64,000 nt of DNA from Ferirhizobium litorale (GCA_030028905.1 JALDYZ010000005.1:124001-188000); one strand, 5' to 3'; counted from the stretch's first letter, positions 27,381 through 36,999 are shown. Notes: a model not told the origin generated them from the letters alone. Numbers and translations: made by a program.

Positions 27381-27761
27381 ACTCGCCACTGTACCAGTCA
27401 CCCCATTTGGCTGCTCCCCCCGAGCAGCGGTTCAAACCAGAGCAGACTTTAGTCCGCCCGAATAGGCTAAAACACGCCGCCGGAACAAAATATGGCACTG
27501 CAGCAAAAAATGCAGATGGCTAGGTTGCAGCGCACCTAACGTAAGGGGAAACGGCCATGAGTTTGACGACCGTCAAGTCGGTAGATCCCCTGAGCGACAG
27601 GAGATCTGGCACTTTGTTTGACTACAATCATAAATTGTGTGAATTGTTGTGATTTTTTCAGTACGACGCCACCGAATAGTGCGGACGCACACAGATCGGC
27701 ACTCCATTTCGGCGGAAACTTGGGCAAATGAGGCGAGCTCTGGGCAAAAACTCCGGTGCCA
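27381..27761. other. Non-coding gap between exoH and exoT (exoI absent)
   Basis: This 381-base gap is where S. meliloti carries exoI. I find no frame resembling ExoI on either strand. It contains two short dyads, CTGCA-N8-TGCAG (27498-27515) and TAGGT-N8-ACCTA (27521-27538), and an AT-rich tract at about 27615-27665, so it may hold the leftward promoter for exoH onward. Confidence 0.6.
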
Positions 27762-29243
27762 CTACTCAGCCGGGGTGGGGGCCGGCGCGCCCCGGCGCTT
27801 GAGGAAAAGTCCAATGAGCTTGCCGAGCAGTGGGCGCTCGGTCAGCAGAACCAGGACAGCATAAATCATCCCGCCGGCGATGGCGCCGACACCGATCTGC
27901 ATGATCGGGCTGGGGATGTGGCTGCCGTAGTGGTCGAGGAGGTAGCGCAAGGCCACGGCCATGACGAGTGCTGTCATCATCGGCCGGATCGACAGGAAGA
28001 ATCCGCGGAAGAACGGCGTGCCGTCGACGCGGAAGACGACCCAGGAGTAGCCGACAAGCGTAAGCACGTTGACGATGCAGAGCGCGATCATCGCCCCGAT
28101 CAGGGTGCCGTCGATGGCGCCGTAAGCAACGGCAAGGGTGGTGACGATCGCGCGCACGATCGCCCACCAGAACAGCGTGCCGCCAAAGCCGGCGCCCTTG
28201 AGGTAGGGTATGAAGGTGCTGCACGGGGTGAGGATGCCTTTCGAAAGGGCAAGCAGACCGAGCACGGGCCAGGCGTAGGCCCACTGGTGCCCGAACAGCA
28301 CGAGCATCGACGGCTCGGCAAGCGCCCAGAGCCCGAACATCATCGGCGCCAGCAGTACGGTGGTGACCTGGGTGCTCAGCATCAGCGCCTGGGATCGGCG
28401 CTCGCGGTCGTGCATCATGTTGCTGAATGCGGGAAAGAGCACGCCCATGAGCCCCGTCAGGACCACCTGGTTCGGGATGCTGGAAACACGATTGGCTGCG
28501 GAATAAGCGCCGGCGTCGGCGAGGCCGAGATAGCGCGATATGATGATCTGCGGTGACTGGAAGCTGACGAAGTTCGCCATTTCGGCTCCCATCATTCCGA
28601 GGCTGAGCTTGCTCAGTTCGACGACGCGACGCGGATGAAAGACGAAGCGCGGCGTATAGCGTGACACGGCATAGAGGCCTACGAGGCGGATCAGCGCGGC
28701 TGCGAACAGTTGGGCGACGAGGGCCCAGACCCCCGCGCCGAACAGCGCCAGAAGCACCGCGATCACCGCGCCGACCACCTCGGAAAGCATGTTCCAGGTC
28801 GCATCCTGTCCGAACTTCATGCGGCGCGCCAGTAGCGAGTAGGCGACATCGCCGCCAAGCTGCAGCGGGATCAGCAGGCTCAAGACCTGCAGCAGATAGG
28901 CCGCCTGCGGTGCGCCAAGGATCGTCGCGAACTCATGGGCAAAGACGTACAGCCCCACCGCCATGAGGCAGGCGATTGCCAGATTGGCCCAGAACGCCGA
29001 ATGGACTGTCGCCATTTCTTCTTCGCGCTGTGCTATCAGCGCCGACGAAAGACCTGCTCCACCGATCATCGCCAGGAACTGGACGATCGTCAGGGCGACG
29101 GCGACCGCACCGAATTCTTCCGGGCTGAGGATACGTGCTAAAATTGGGACAGTGACAAATTTAAGCCCGAATGTACTAGTCTTGGATAGCACGCTCCAGC
29201 CGATGTTGCGGGTAACCGACTTGGCATTGACTTGGTGGGGCAT
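27762..29243 (-). CDS. exoT: Lipid-linked repeat-unit flippase ExoT (Wzx/MOP family)
   Basis: The 493-residue protein has twelve to fourteen hydrophobic segments and the MOP-superfamily N-terminus NIGWSVLSKTSTFGLKFVTV followed by PILARILSPEEFGAVAVALT. It belongs to the polysaccharide flippase group that moves undecaprenyl-PP-linked repeat units across the inner membrane. In S. meliloti ExoT is needed for low-molecular-weight succinoglycan. It is transcribed divergently from exoW across a 117-base gap that should contain both promoters. Confidence 0.93.
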   Translation of the reverse strand: MPHQVNAKSVTRNIGWSVLSKTSTFGLKFVTVPILARILSPEEFGAVAVALTIVQFLAMIGGAGLSSALIAQREEEMATVHSAFWANLAIACLMAVGLYVFAHEFATILGAPQAAYLLQVLSLLIPLQLGGDVAYSLLARRMKFGQDATWNMLSEVVGAVIAVLLALFGAGVWALVAQLFAAALIRLVGLYAVSRYTPRFVFHPRRVVELSKLSLGMMGAEMANFVSFQSPQIIISRYLGLADAGAYSAANRVSSIPNQVVLTGLMGVLFPAFSNMMHDRERRSQALMLSTQVTTVLLAPMMFGLWALAEPSMLVLFGHQWAYAWPVLGLLALSKGILTPCSTFIPYLKGAGFGGTLFWWAIVRAIVTTLAVAYGAIDGTLIGAMIALCIVNVLTLVGYSWVVFRVDGTPFFRGFFLSIRPMMTALVMAVALRYLLDHYGSHIPSPIMQIGVGAIAGGMIYAVLVLLTERPLLGKLIGLFLKRRGAPAPTPAE

Positions 29244-29360
29244 GTCAAAATCCTGTTTGCGACGGAGGAAAAGCGAACAAAAACAAGCGCTCGATCAGGC
29301 CGTGACCCGGTGGGAGGAGACCACGTAAAGTCTTTCTAGAGGAACTGAAGCGGCGAAAAG

Positions 29361-30320
29361 ATGGCAAAACTTACTGTTGTTATTCCCTACTACCAAAGAG
29401 AAGACGGTATTTTGAGGCGTGCACTCGCCTCGGTTTTTACCCAGACCTTCAGAGATTTCGACATCATTGTCGTCGATGATCAATCGCCATATCCAATCGA
29501 TGAGGAATTGGCGCCGCTGAGCGCCGAATCGCGCAATCGCATCACCGTCATCAGGCAGCCGAATGCCGGGCCGGGCGGTGCGCGTAATACCGGGCTCGAC
29601 CATGTACCCGCCGAAACGGAGTTCGTGGCTTTCCTCGATTCGGATGATTGCTGGACCCCCGATCACCTCGAAGTCGCCTACCGCGGCATGACCGACAACG
29701 GGGCCGATTGCTACTTCGCCTCCATCACCGGCGGTGACGAATTCTACTATCACTTCGGTGTCGCGGACCTCGAAAAGACCGAAACGGTCATTCGCCTGTC
29801 AGATCGCCCGCTGCTGGTGGAAATCCCCGAACTGTCCAGCGTGATGCTCAAGAACTGGGGCTTCCTTCACCTTTCCTGCATGGTGATCGGCAGGTCGCTG
29901 TTCGGATCGATCCGCTTCGAGGCGGCGCTGCGGCTGGCCGCCGAAGACGTGCTGTTCTTCTGCGACTGCGTGCTGGCCGCCAGGCGCGTCATCCTCTGTG
30001 GCGACGCCGGTGCGGTTCGCGGGGAGGGGATCAACATCTTCCACGGGATCGACAGCGATTCGCCGCAGTTCCTGAAACAGCAGTTCAATACCTGGGTGGC
30101 GCTGGATACGCTGGAGGGGCGGTTTGCCAGCCGGCCGGCCGAAGTCGCCTCGATCCGTGCCTTCAAGGACACGGCAAGACGCCAGGCCCTTTGGGGCCAG
30201 GCCCGCATGGTCAAACGGCGCAAGCTGCCGCAGTTCGACCTGCTTTTGCGATGGATCCGGCGTGATCCACGGTTGCTCACGAGCGTGCTTCAACTGGCCC
30301 GGGCCAAGTTTTCGCGCTGA
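29361..30320 (+). CDS. exoW: Succinoglycan glycosyltransferase ExoW (GT2)
   Basis: The 319-residue product begins MAKLTVVIPYYQREDGILRR and shows the GT2 signatures IIVVDDQSPYPIDEEL, NAGPGGARNTGLDHV and AFLDSDDCWTPDHLE. It matches the length of ExoW, which adds one of the last glucoses of the succinoglycan side chain. It opens a rightward pair exoW-exoV and is divergent from exoT. Confidence 0.93.
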   Translation: MAKLTVVIPYYQREDGILRRALASVFTQTFRDFDIIVVDDQSPYPIDEELAPLSAESRNRITVIRQPNAGPGGARNTGLDHVPAETEFVAFLDSDDCWTPDHLEVAYRGMTDNGADCYFASITGGDEFYYHFGVADLEKTETVIRLSDRPLLVEIPELSSVMLKNWGFLHLSCMVIGRSLFGSIRFEAALRLAAEDVLFFCDCVLAARRVILCGDAGAVRGEGINIFHGIDSDSPQFLKQQFNTWVALDTLEGRFASRPAEVASIRAFKDTARRQALWGQARMVKRRKLPQFDLLLRWIRRDPRLLTSVLQLARAKFSR

Positions 30321-30411
30321 TTTTCACAATAGACGCAATGGTGCGATGCACGCCAAGATTGGCGATATTCCACCATTCCTCACTTTCGCACTGCAAAAAA
30401 AGGAGACGGTC

Positions 30412-31362
30412 ATGAAGCCCTACTACTGGGAGTCCCAGCACGGGAATTTTGGCGATGACCTCAATCTCTGGCTCTGGGATTTTCTCTTGCCGGGATTTCG
30501 AGACGTGCATCCCGAGACGCTGCTGGTCGGCGTCGGAACCGTGCTCAATCGGGTTCTCTTGCCTGAGGACGGCAAGAAGCTCGTCATCGGCAGCGGCTTC
30601 GGATACGGGTCGCTGCCCGACATGAGCAACGCCGACGACTGGGATATCCGTTCGGTGCGCGGCCCGCTGACAGCCGGCAAGGTCGGGATCGCCGAAGAGT
30701 TCGGGGTGATCGATCCGGCGGTGATGGTTGCCGACATGCCGGAGTTCCAGGGGCTCGGGAAGGTGCACAGGCGCAGCTTCGTGCCGCACTGGGAATCGGC
30801 GTCCGCCGGCGTATGGCCGGCTGTGTGCGACGTCGTCGGGCTCAACTACATCGACCCGCGCGGCGAGGCGAAGGATGTCATCCGGCAGATCGCCCATTCG
30901 GAGCTGATCGTGGCCGAATCCATGCACGGTGCGATCCTTGCCGACGCCTTCCGGGTGCCGTGGATCGCCGTCACCACGTCCGAAAGCATCAACAGTTTCA
31001 AATGGAACGACTGGGCGCAGACGCTCGGGGTCAGCTATCGTCCACGCCACGTGCCGGTTTCGACCCGTGCCGAAGCGCGAATGAAGGGCGCCCGTTTCTG
31101 GGGCAGGGAATTCGACGCCCGCGACCCGCAGCCGGAGGATCCGAACCAGCGGGCAATCGATGGTGAAACGTTGGTGGCCATCCGCGAGCCACGGCAGACC
31201 TCGCTGCGCACGGCAGCGAAGCAGTTGCTCGCTGCGCCGTCGGCCTTTGCGTTGTGGCAAGCGAGCCGGGCGGAACCGCAGTTGAGCCGCGACACCGCCC
31301 TGAACAGCCGCAAGCAACGGTTCCTCGAGGTAATCGAGGGCGTCCGCCGCGACTACTTGTGA
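30412..31362 (+). CDS. exoV: Succinoglycan pyruvyl (ketal) transferase ExoV
   Basis: The start at 30412 is fixed by AAAGGAG eight bases upstream and by the family N-terminus MKPYYWESQHGNFGDDLNLW. The 316-residue protein is a polysaccharide pyruvyl transferase (GT-B like), with GSGFGYG, VRGPLTAGK and ESMHGAILADAF, the last being the hallmark SxHG region. It transfers pyruvate from PEP to the terminal glucose. Its 3' end overlaps the convergent exoU by 10 bases. The region between exoW and exoV (91 bases) is open in frame but is not conserved-looking. Confidence 0.94.
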   Translation: MKPYYWESQHGNFGDDLNLWLWDFLLPGFRDVHPETLLVGVGTVLNRVLLPEDGKKLVIGSGFGYGSLPDMSNADDWDIRSVRGPLTAGKVGIAEEFGVIDPAVMVADMPEFQGLGKVHRRSFVPHWESASAGVWPAVCDVVGLNYIDPRGEAKDVIRQIAHSELIVAESMHGAILADAFRVPWIAVTTSESINSFKWNDWAQTLGVSYRPRHVPVSTRAEARMKGARFWGREFDARDPQPEDPNQRAIDGETLVAIREPRQTSLRTAAKQLLAAPSAFALWQASRAEPQLSRDTALNSRKQRFLEVIEGVRRDYL

Positions 31363-32372
31363 CCCGTGCCCGCGGGTGACGCCAGGAGATAGCGCAGCCC
31401 CCCGGAGCCGCCCAGCGCCACGGGTGCGCTATCCTTCGACCGGCGGAAACGGGCGGTCTTGTCGGCAAAGATCCCGGCGGCGATCGCCGGGATCGCTCCC
31501 GGATGGGTGGCCGCGTAGCTCAGGGCGGCGCCAAAACCCGACTGCTTCTTGATGTCGAGGAAGTGCCGCAGTTCGTAGCGGTCACGAATATGCTTCTCGT
31601 GGCGGCGGATAAGGTCGCCAGCCTCGGGGGAGAGGCCGCCCGCGGCGAGAATGGCCCGATCGGCCTCGTAGAGGCGCTTCAGGTCTTCGGTCCGGTGGCT
31701 GCTGCTCAGCGAGTCGTGGCGCACGACAGCGCCGTAGCCGCAAGTGTGAATGAGCTTGTAGCGTGCGCCTTTTACCAGTGCGCGTGCGTAGAGGTCGTAG
31801 TCCTCGCCCAACCGTAGGTCTTCCTTATAGCGCAGGTCGTTCGCGTCGAGAAACGCGCGCCACATGATCGGTTTCAGGAAGCCGATTTCGCCGCGTCGCA
31901 CGCCGCGCTTCGAAATGTTGCCTTCCACGAAACCCTTCAGGTCGATGACCCGTGGCTCCCGCGGGAAGCGGGCCAGGTCCAGATGGGCCCTGGATGCCAT
32001 CGCCTCGTCGACGAAGGCGATGTTGTCGGCGATGAAGTCCCAGTCGTCTTCAGCGAGAAGCTGGCTGAATCGGCCGGCGAAGAAGAAATCATCCGCATCC
32101 AGGATGGCGATGAGCGGCGCCCTGGAAATGGCAATGGCGTGATTGCGGGCGGCGGCTGGCCCACGGTTCTTCTCGAAGCTGACGACGACCAGCCGTCCGG
32201 TCCCGTCGTCGGCGGCCCGTGCCGTTGTTGCGGTACCATCGCTGGAACCGTCATCGATGACGATGACCTCGGCAGTCTCGGGCTCGGCAAGTGCGGAAAC
32301 GATCGCACGTTCGATCGTTGCGGCTGCGTTCTTCGCAGCAATGATGACGCAAAGCTTACTGGTACCAGTCAA
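31353..32372 (-). CDS. exoU: Succinoglycan glycosyltransferase ExoU (GT2)
   Basis: The gene appears to start at a TTG (32372) with GGAG six bases upstream, giving MTGTSKLCVIIAAKNAAATI and 339 residues; the nearby ATG is out of frame. GT2 motifs are VIVIDDGSSDGTATTARAAD, GPAAARNHAIAISRAP and AILDADDFFF. ExoU in S. meliloti adds the sixth sugar. The gene lies between exoV and exoX on the opposite strand to exoV, exactly as in the reference cluster, and the two stops overlap by 10 bases. Confidence 0.92.
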   Translation of the reverse strand: MTGTSKLCVIIAAKNAAATIERAIVSALAEPETAEVIVIDDGSSDGTATTARAADDGTGRLVVVSFEKNRGPAAARNHAIAISRAPLIAILDADDFFFAGRFSQLLAEDDWDFIADNIAFVDEAMASRAHLDLARFPREPRVIDLKGFVEGNISKRGVRRGEIGFLKPIMWRAFLDANDLRYKEDLRLGEDYDLYARALVKGARYKLIHTCGYGAVVRHDSLSSSHRTEDLKRLYEADRAILAAGGLSPEAGDLIRRHEKHIRDRYELRHFLDIKKQSGFGAALSYAATHPGAIPAIAAGIFADKTARFRRSKDSAPVALGGSGGLRYLLASPAGTGHK

Positions 32373-32575
32373 ATCGGTCTCCGTTCATCGTTCCAGCGCG
32401 CGTCGAACGACGCGAATGTTGCGCTGCAATATCGTCAAATGTTGCGCGTTGGGTCAAGCTCGGGCGATTGCCGCATAGCCGAAGGGCCAACATGACGGAG
32501 GATCATGTCGCAAACACGATGGAACGGAGAATTATCTCTCAGAGGACGCGAGCGCTCTCTTTGGGGAGAGGCGTT

Positions 32576-32860
32576 TTAGTGTCCGTGCTTCTTGAGGCGG
32601 GACAGTCGCAGGCCCGCCGCCGGCTTTTCGTCACCAATCTTGTCGGGCATCGACGGGTTGCCGCGCCGCTCCTGCTGGCGTAGCCGTGCGTCGCGCCAAA
32701 CCAGGAAGAGTACCGCCCCAAAATATCCGACCTGAAGCAGGACCGCACAGATCAGTGTCTGGATGAGGGTGGTGGAGACCGATCCCGAGAGCAAATAGGT
32801 GCCGACGGCGAAAACGATCAACGCCCCGAGCATGCTGAAGAAAACCTGAGGTGCATACAT
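32576..32860 (-). CDS. exoX: ExoX, inhibitor of ExoY / succinoglycan synthesis
   Basis: The ATG at 32860 (MYAPQVFFSMLGALIVFAVG) has GAGG seven bases upstream and gives 94 residues. Two hydrophobic helices (about 6-30 and 36-62) are followed by a charged cytoplasmic tail LVWRDARLRQQERR. This is the ExoX/PsiA small membrane protein, whose ratio to ExoY controls polymer output post-translationally in rhizobia. It is divergent from exoY across an unusually long gap. Identity rests on length, topology, tail and position. Confidence 0.88.
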   Translation of the reverse strand: MYAPQVFFSMLGALIVFAVGTYLLSGSVSTTLIQTLICAVLLQVGYFGAVLFLVWRDARLRQQERRGNPSMPDKIGDEKPAAGLRLSRLKKHGH

Positions 32861-33672
32861 GGCGCTACCTCGCCCCCGAACAATCATAGGAATTCATCAT
32901 CGTATGGCCCACCTCACTCCTCACAGGCGGAATACAAGAAATCATGTACGAGATATTAGGCACTTGTTCCTGGTCCAATTGTCAAGCGGTGAGTGAAGAT
33001 TTTGGCCGCTGCCAGCCCGGAAATTGGTCCGCCGGGTTTTAGATTCGGTTACACGTGACAAATTTGCGGCAGTTTCTTCGCTGGCAAGGTATACAAGATC
33101 TAAATCCCAATTCTTGAGGTACGCAAATCAACGTTGAAAAGCGCGTTCTCGCGAGGCCTGCCTTATTTGTGCCGAAACAGGACACATTCGAGTGATCGAA
33201 GGCATCATCCACAGCCGCTAATTTAGATTTTTTCGGGTCGGCAATCACGTTTTGTTACAAGGTATGCCGCATTCGCGCTTGCGAAATGTGCGACGCAATA
33301 TTTGTGCTGCGATGCAATAATCATCATACTTTAAAGCGCTGCCGGATTTGTTCTTGCCGAAACAATATCTGCAGAGATGAAAACACCGGATTCACTTGCC
33401 GACTAGACTGTCCGCGGTCGCGGTCAACAAGGATTTTATCATGTTCGAACATTTCGTCCGAGGCGAACACATGCCGTAGGGTAATACAGTGTTTCGGCGT
33501 CCGCCAAATATACGTTCGTTCATGTATTTGGAAATGCTCAAGTAACCGTCAAAAATGGGAGTGCCTTGCTGAGGCCCCCCTATCATCAAATTGTGAACAC
33601 AGACACACTCTTGGATATGCATGCGTCCTTTTGGGACCCGACCAATCGCCAAACGTAAATGGAGTTACCTCT
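32861..33672. promoter_or_regulatory. 812-base AT-rich regulatory region between exoX and exoY
   Basis: This is the longest gene-free stretch in the window and is visibly AT-richer than the genes around it. The open frames in it lack ribosome sites and family resemblance. In S. meliloti the exoX-exoY region carries promoters and binding sites for MucR and other exo regulators, which favour AT-rich DNA. I can point to one clear dyad (33504-33531) but cannot assign individual sites. Confidence 0.7.
33504..33531. repeat. Inverted repeat CCAAATA-N14-TATTTGG upstream of exoY
   Basis: The 7-base arms 33504-33510 and 33525-33531 are perfect complements. The dyad lies about 140 bases upstream of the exoY ATG inside the long AT-rich control region and may be an operator. 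Confidence 0.45.
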
Positions 33673-34350
33673 ATGAAGTCCGCGACTCGATCGGCCAGTT
33701 CGCCGTTTGTAAGCGCCAGTGCAACAGGTGCACCTCCGATGGGGGGCATCGCAAAAAGGAGTTTCGACATCCTTTCTGCGTCCTTGGCACTGGTTTTTCT
33801 CAGCCCGATATTTTTGCTGATTATGGCTTTGGTCAAACTCTCCGACGGCGGCAGTGTGTTCTATGGACACCGAAGAATCGGCCACAATGGCCAGACCTTC
33901 CGGTGCCTGAAATTTCGCACCATGGTGCCGGAAGGCGACCGCGTGCTGCAGGAGTATTTGAGGACCAACCCGGAAGCCTATGAGGAGTGGCGCAAGACGC
34001 GCAAGCTCCAGAACGACCCGCGCGTCACCATCGTCGGCTCCGTGCTGCGCAAGCTCAGCCTCGACGAGTTGCCGCAGTTGATCAACATTATCCGCGGCGA
34101 GATGAGCGTCGTCGGTCCGCGACCGGTGGTCGAAGACGAGCTCGAGCTCTACGAGAGCGCCGCCGTCTACTACCTGCGGGCACGCCCTGGCCTTACCGGC
34201 CTGTGGCAGGTCAGCGGCCGCAACGACGTCTCATATGCCACGCGCATCGCCTTCGATACGCACTACGTCATGAACTGGTCGCTGCTGAACGATCTCGTCA
34301 TCGTCTTCAAGACCATTCCTGCCGTGTGCCTTTCGCGCGGCAGCTACTGA
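33673..34350 (+). CDS. exoY: Undecaprenyl-phosphate galactose phosphotransferase ExoY
   Basis: The ATG at 33673 has GGAG eight bases upstream and yields 225 residues. It is a short WbaP/PglC-type monotopic sugar-phosphate transferase: one hydrophobic segment FDILSASLALVFLSPIFLLI, then KFRTM, KLSLDELPQLIN, VGPRPV and RPGLTGLWQVSGR. It starts each succinoglycan unit by moving galactose-1-phosphate from UDP-galactose to the lipid carrier. It is the first gene of exoY-F-Q-Z. UDP-galactose needs a 4-epimerase (ExoB), which is not in the window. Confidence 0.97.
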   Translation: MKSATRSASSPFVSASATGAPPMGGIAKRSFDILSASLALVFLSPIFLLIMALVKLSDGGSVFYGHRRIGHNGQTFRCLKFRTMVPEGDRVLQEYLRTNPEAYEEWRKTRKLQNDPRVTIVGSVLRKLSLDELPQLINIIRGEMSVVGPRPVVEDELELYESAAVYYLRARPGLTGLWQVSGRNDVSYATRIAFDTHYVMNWSLLNDLVIVFKTIPAVCLSRGSY

Positions 34351-34415
34351 CAGTCCGACCAGACCGTCGCGGCTTCGCCCCATTGCGGTGCCGCGGATAG
34401 CCAACGGGGACTTCC

Positions 34416-35687
34416 ATGGAAGCCAAGATCATTGCAGGGGGTGCCACAAATTCCCTGTCGCCATTTCGTTTCTCGCGCCTGGCATTGCTGCTGGCGGCGA
34501 TCGTATTTGTGCCGGCCGGTGCACGCGCCGACGAGTATCACCTCGGTGTGATGGACAAGCTGCGCATTCGCGTCGTCGAATGGCAGACCGCAGAAGGAGC
34601 GGTCCGCGACTGGGCCGCTGTCAGCGGAGATTATGCCGTCGGTGCTTCGGGCAACATTTCGCTGCCGTTCATCGGCGAAGTCACAGCTGTCGGCCAGACC
34701 ACCTCCGCGCTTGCCGAGGAAATCGGCCTCAAGATGCAGCGGCTCTTCGGGCTGCGCGACCGTCCCTCGGCGTCGGTGGAACTGGCTCAGTATCGGCCGA
34801 TCTACATCGCCGGCGAAGTGCAGACGCCCGGCGAGTATCCCTACGCGCCGAACATGACGGTGCTGAAGGCGATCAGCCTCGGCGGCGGCCTGCGACGTGG
34901 CGATGCGGGAGAGCGCTTCGAACGCGACTTCATCCGCGCGCAGGGCGATGCCGCAGTCTACGTGGCCGAACGAAACCGCTTGCTCGTGCGCCGCGCGCGC
35001 CTGCAGGCGGAGATCGCCGAAAAGGGCGGCATCGACGTGCCAGACCAGCTGAAGAACGAGCCGAACGTGGTCGAACTCGTCGAGAGCGAAACGGCGCTGA
35101 TGCAGTCGCGCGACAAGCGGCTGAAGCTGCAGCTGACGGCGATCGCCGACTTGAAAACGCTGCTGCAGAACGAAATCGTATCGCTCGCCAAGAAGTCCGA
35201 CACCCAGAACCGGCAGTTGGAACTGGTGATGAAAGACCGTGAAAAGGTCGACAACCTCGCTGAAAAGGGCCTGGCCCTCAGCGCCCGCAAGCTAGCGGTC
35301 GAACAGCAGGTCGCAGACCTGCAGGCGGCGCTGCTCGACATCGACACCGCTTCGCTCAAGGCGAAGCAGGAGGTCAACAAGGCCGGCCAGGACGAGACCA
35401 ATCTCAAGAACGACTGGGATGCCCAGCTGGCGCAGGAACTGCAGAACACCGAGCAGGAACTCGATACGCTCGCGCTGAAGCTGGGGACGAGCCGTGACCT
35501 GATGACCGAGGCGCTCTCCCAGTCGGCGCAGTCGGCCTCGCTGGCGAGGGACGCGGGCGCCGCGAGCATCACCTATTCGATCGTTCGCGAGAAGGACGGC
35601 AAGGCCGAGGAGATCTCCGCGACCGAAACGACACCCGTTCTGCCGGGCGATGTCATCAAGGCGAATGTCAGCGTCGCCATGCGCTGA
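34416..35687 (+). CDS. exoF: Polysaccharide export protein ExoF (Wza/OMA-type)
   Basis: The 423-residue protein has an N-terminal signal peptide (LALLLAAIVFVPAGARA) and a periplasmic polysaccharide-export domain starting DEYHLGVMDKLRIRVVEWQT, then an SLBB-like unit (YIAGEVQTPGEYPYAPNMTV). Residues about 180-370 form a long coiled coil rich in Glu, Leu and Lys. No lipobox is seen, in line with rhizobial ExoF. In S. meliloti it works with ExoY at the first step and in export. GGGGA precedes the ATG and exoQ follows after 7 bases. Confidence 0.95.
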   Translation: MEAKIIAGGATNSLSPFRFSRLALLLAAIVFVPAGARADEYHLGVMDKLRIRVVEWQTAEGAVRDWAAVSGDYAVGASGNISLPFIGEVTAVGQTTSALAEEIGLKMQRLFGLRDRPSASVELAQYRPIYIAGEVQTPGEYPYAPNMTVLKAISLGGGLRRGDAGERFERDFIRAQGDAAVYVAERNRLLVRRARLQAEIAEKGGIDVPDQLKNEPNVVELVESETALMQSRDKRLKLQLTAIADLKTLLQNEIVSLAKKSDTQNRQLELVMKDREKVDNLAEKGLALSARKLAVEQQVADLQAALLDIDTASLKAKQEVNKAGQDETNLKNDWDAQLAQELQNTEQELDTLALKLGTSRDLMTEALSQSAQSASLARDAGAASITYSIVREKDGKAEEISATETTPVLPGDVIKANVSVAMR

Positions 35688-35694
35688 GGTCTAG

Positions 35695-36978
35695 ATGCTG
35701 ATACGCAAGACCAGTCTGATCCAACCTGGAGAGAGCCAGCTCTATGGCACCGTCGCCATAGCGCTGTCTTTCTTCGTGTTCGCCTATTCGGCGCGTTTCG
35801 GTCAGGTTTCGATCCTGGCCTATTACGGGCTCTGGCTGCCGCTCGTGCTGGTTGACTATCGGCGGGTGCTCGGAAACTACAGCCGGTATCTCTGGATACT
35901 CGGCTTCGCGATTTTCGCCTGCATTTCGGTGTTCTGGTCGGCAGCGCCCTCGGTGACCGCGCGGGCCAGCGTGCAGTATCTCTCGCACGTCGTCTGTGCG
36001 TTGATCGCCATGCGCACGATCGACATCCGCACGCTGGTTCGCGGTGGGATCGCCGGCGTCGGGCTGGTACTCGTCTACTCCCTGCTGTTCGGCGAGTATC
36101 ACCTCGATCCGCTCGATGGCACGGTCAGCTTCGTCGGCGCGTTTGCATCGAAGAACCAGCTCGGTTTCTATGCCTCGCTCGGCATCTACTTTGCGTTTTC
36201 CGCCGTGGTGCTGCTTGGTGAGAGACGCCTGTGGCTTTTTGCTGCCGGCGCGGTCGGCGCCATCGCCGGATATTCGCTGCTGGCCTCGCAGTCGGCCACG
36301 TCGGTGCTGACCACGGTGGTGATCATCGGCGTCGGCATCGGGATGCGTGTGCTGACAATGCTGTCGCCGAAGAACCGCAAGTCACTGTTCCTTGCGGTGC
36401 TGGTATTCGGCGTGGTCGTTGCGGTCGCCGGGGTCTATGGCGGGGGCATCGACCTCGTGCTTGGTGCGTTCGGCAAGGATTCGACGCTGACGGGCCGCAC
36501 CTATCTCTGGCAGCAGGGAATGCAGGCCGCGACCGCTTCACCCTTCGTCGGCATGGGCTACCAAGCCTACTGGGTCCAGGGCTTCTCCGAGGCCGAGCGG
36601 CTATGGGAGGAATTCTACATCGGTACGCGCTCCGGGTTCCATTTCCACAATACTTTCATCGAGGCGATGGTGGAGACAGGCGGAACAGGGCTCTTTCTCC
36701 TTTGCCTCGTTCTCATGGCCACTGTGGTGGGCTATCTGACGCGAATCCTGTCGGAACAACGCGATCTGGAGTCGGCGGTGCTGTTCGGCATCGTCATGCT
36801 TCTTCTGGTCCGAGCCTTTGTCGAGATCGACATCATGAACCCGTACCACGTCGGCTCCTTCCTTCTCTATTTTTCGGCCGGCAAGCTGACCGTTGCGAGG
36901 CGAAAGCTTCCGGCTGCCGCATGGCAGCCGGTGGACCGACAACATCCCGGCCAATTCAGGGTCCGCCTCGCGAAGTAA
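35695..36978 (+). CDS. exoQ: Succinoglycan polymerase ExoQ (Wzy-type)
   Basis: The 427-residue membrane protein has about ten to twelve hydrophobic helices and a large loop between the later helices containing DSTLTGRTYLWQQGMQAATA and FHFHNTFIEAMVETGG, which match the O-antigen ligase/polymerase Wzy_C signature. It joins octasaccharide repeats in the periplasm with ExoP. It follows exoF by 7 bases and precedes exoZ by 21, so one transcript is likely. Confidence 0.94.
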   Translation: MLIRKTSLIQPGESQLYGTVAIALSFFVFAYSARFGQVSILAYYGLWLPLVLVDYRRVLGNYSRYLWILGFAIFACISVFWSAAPSVTARASVQYLSHVVCALIAMRTIDIRTLVRGGIAGVGLVLVYSLLFGEYHLDPLDGTVSFVGAFASKNQLGFYASLGIYFAFSAVVLLGERRLWLFAAGAVGAIAGYSLLASQSATSVLTTVVIIGVGIGMRVLTMLSPKNRKSLFLAVLVFGVVVAVAGVYGGGIDLVLGAFGKDSTLTGRTYLWQQGMQAATASPFVGMGYQAYWVQGFSEAERLWEEFYIGTRSGFHFHNTFIEAMVETGGTGLFLLCLVLMATVVGYLTRILSEQRDLESAVLFGIVMLLLVRAFVEIDIMNPYHVGSFLLYFSAGKLTVARRKLPAAAWQPVDRQHPGQFRVRLAK

Positions 36979-36999
36979 CGGGTACGACAGGGTTAAGTC

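Noticed and set aside
27536-27814. Possible remnant of exoI between exoH and exoT
   Set aside because: The only open frame there lacks a signal peptide and any nuclease-like motif, and it runs into exoT in another frame.
30124-30411. N-terminal extension of exoV
   Set aside because: It overlaps exoW in a different frame, and the downstream ATG at 30412 has an excellent ribosome site and the family N-terminus.
33039-33652. Short minus-strand frames in the exoX-exoY gap
   Set aside because: No Shine-Dalgarno, no recognisable domain and Cys/Arg-rich composition; the region fits regulatory DNA better.
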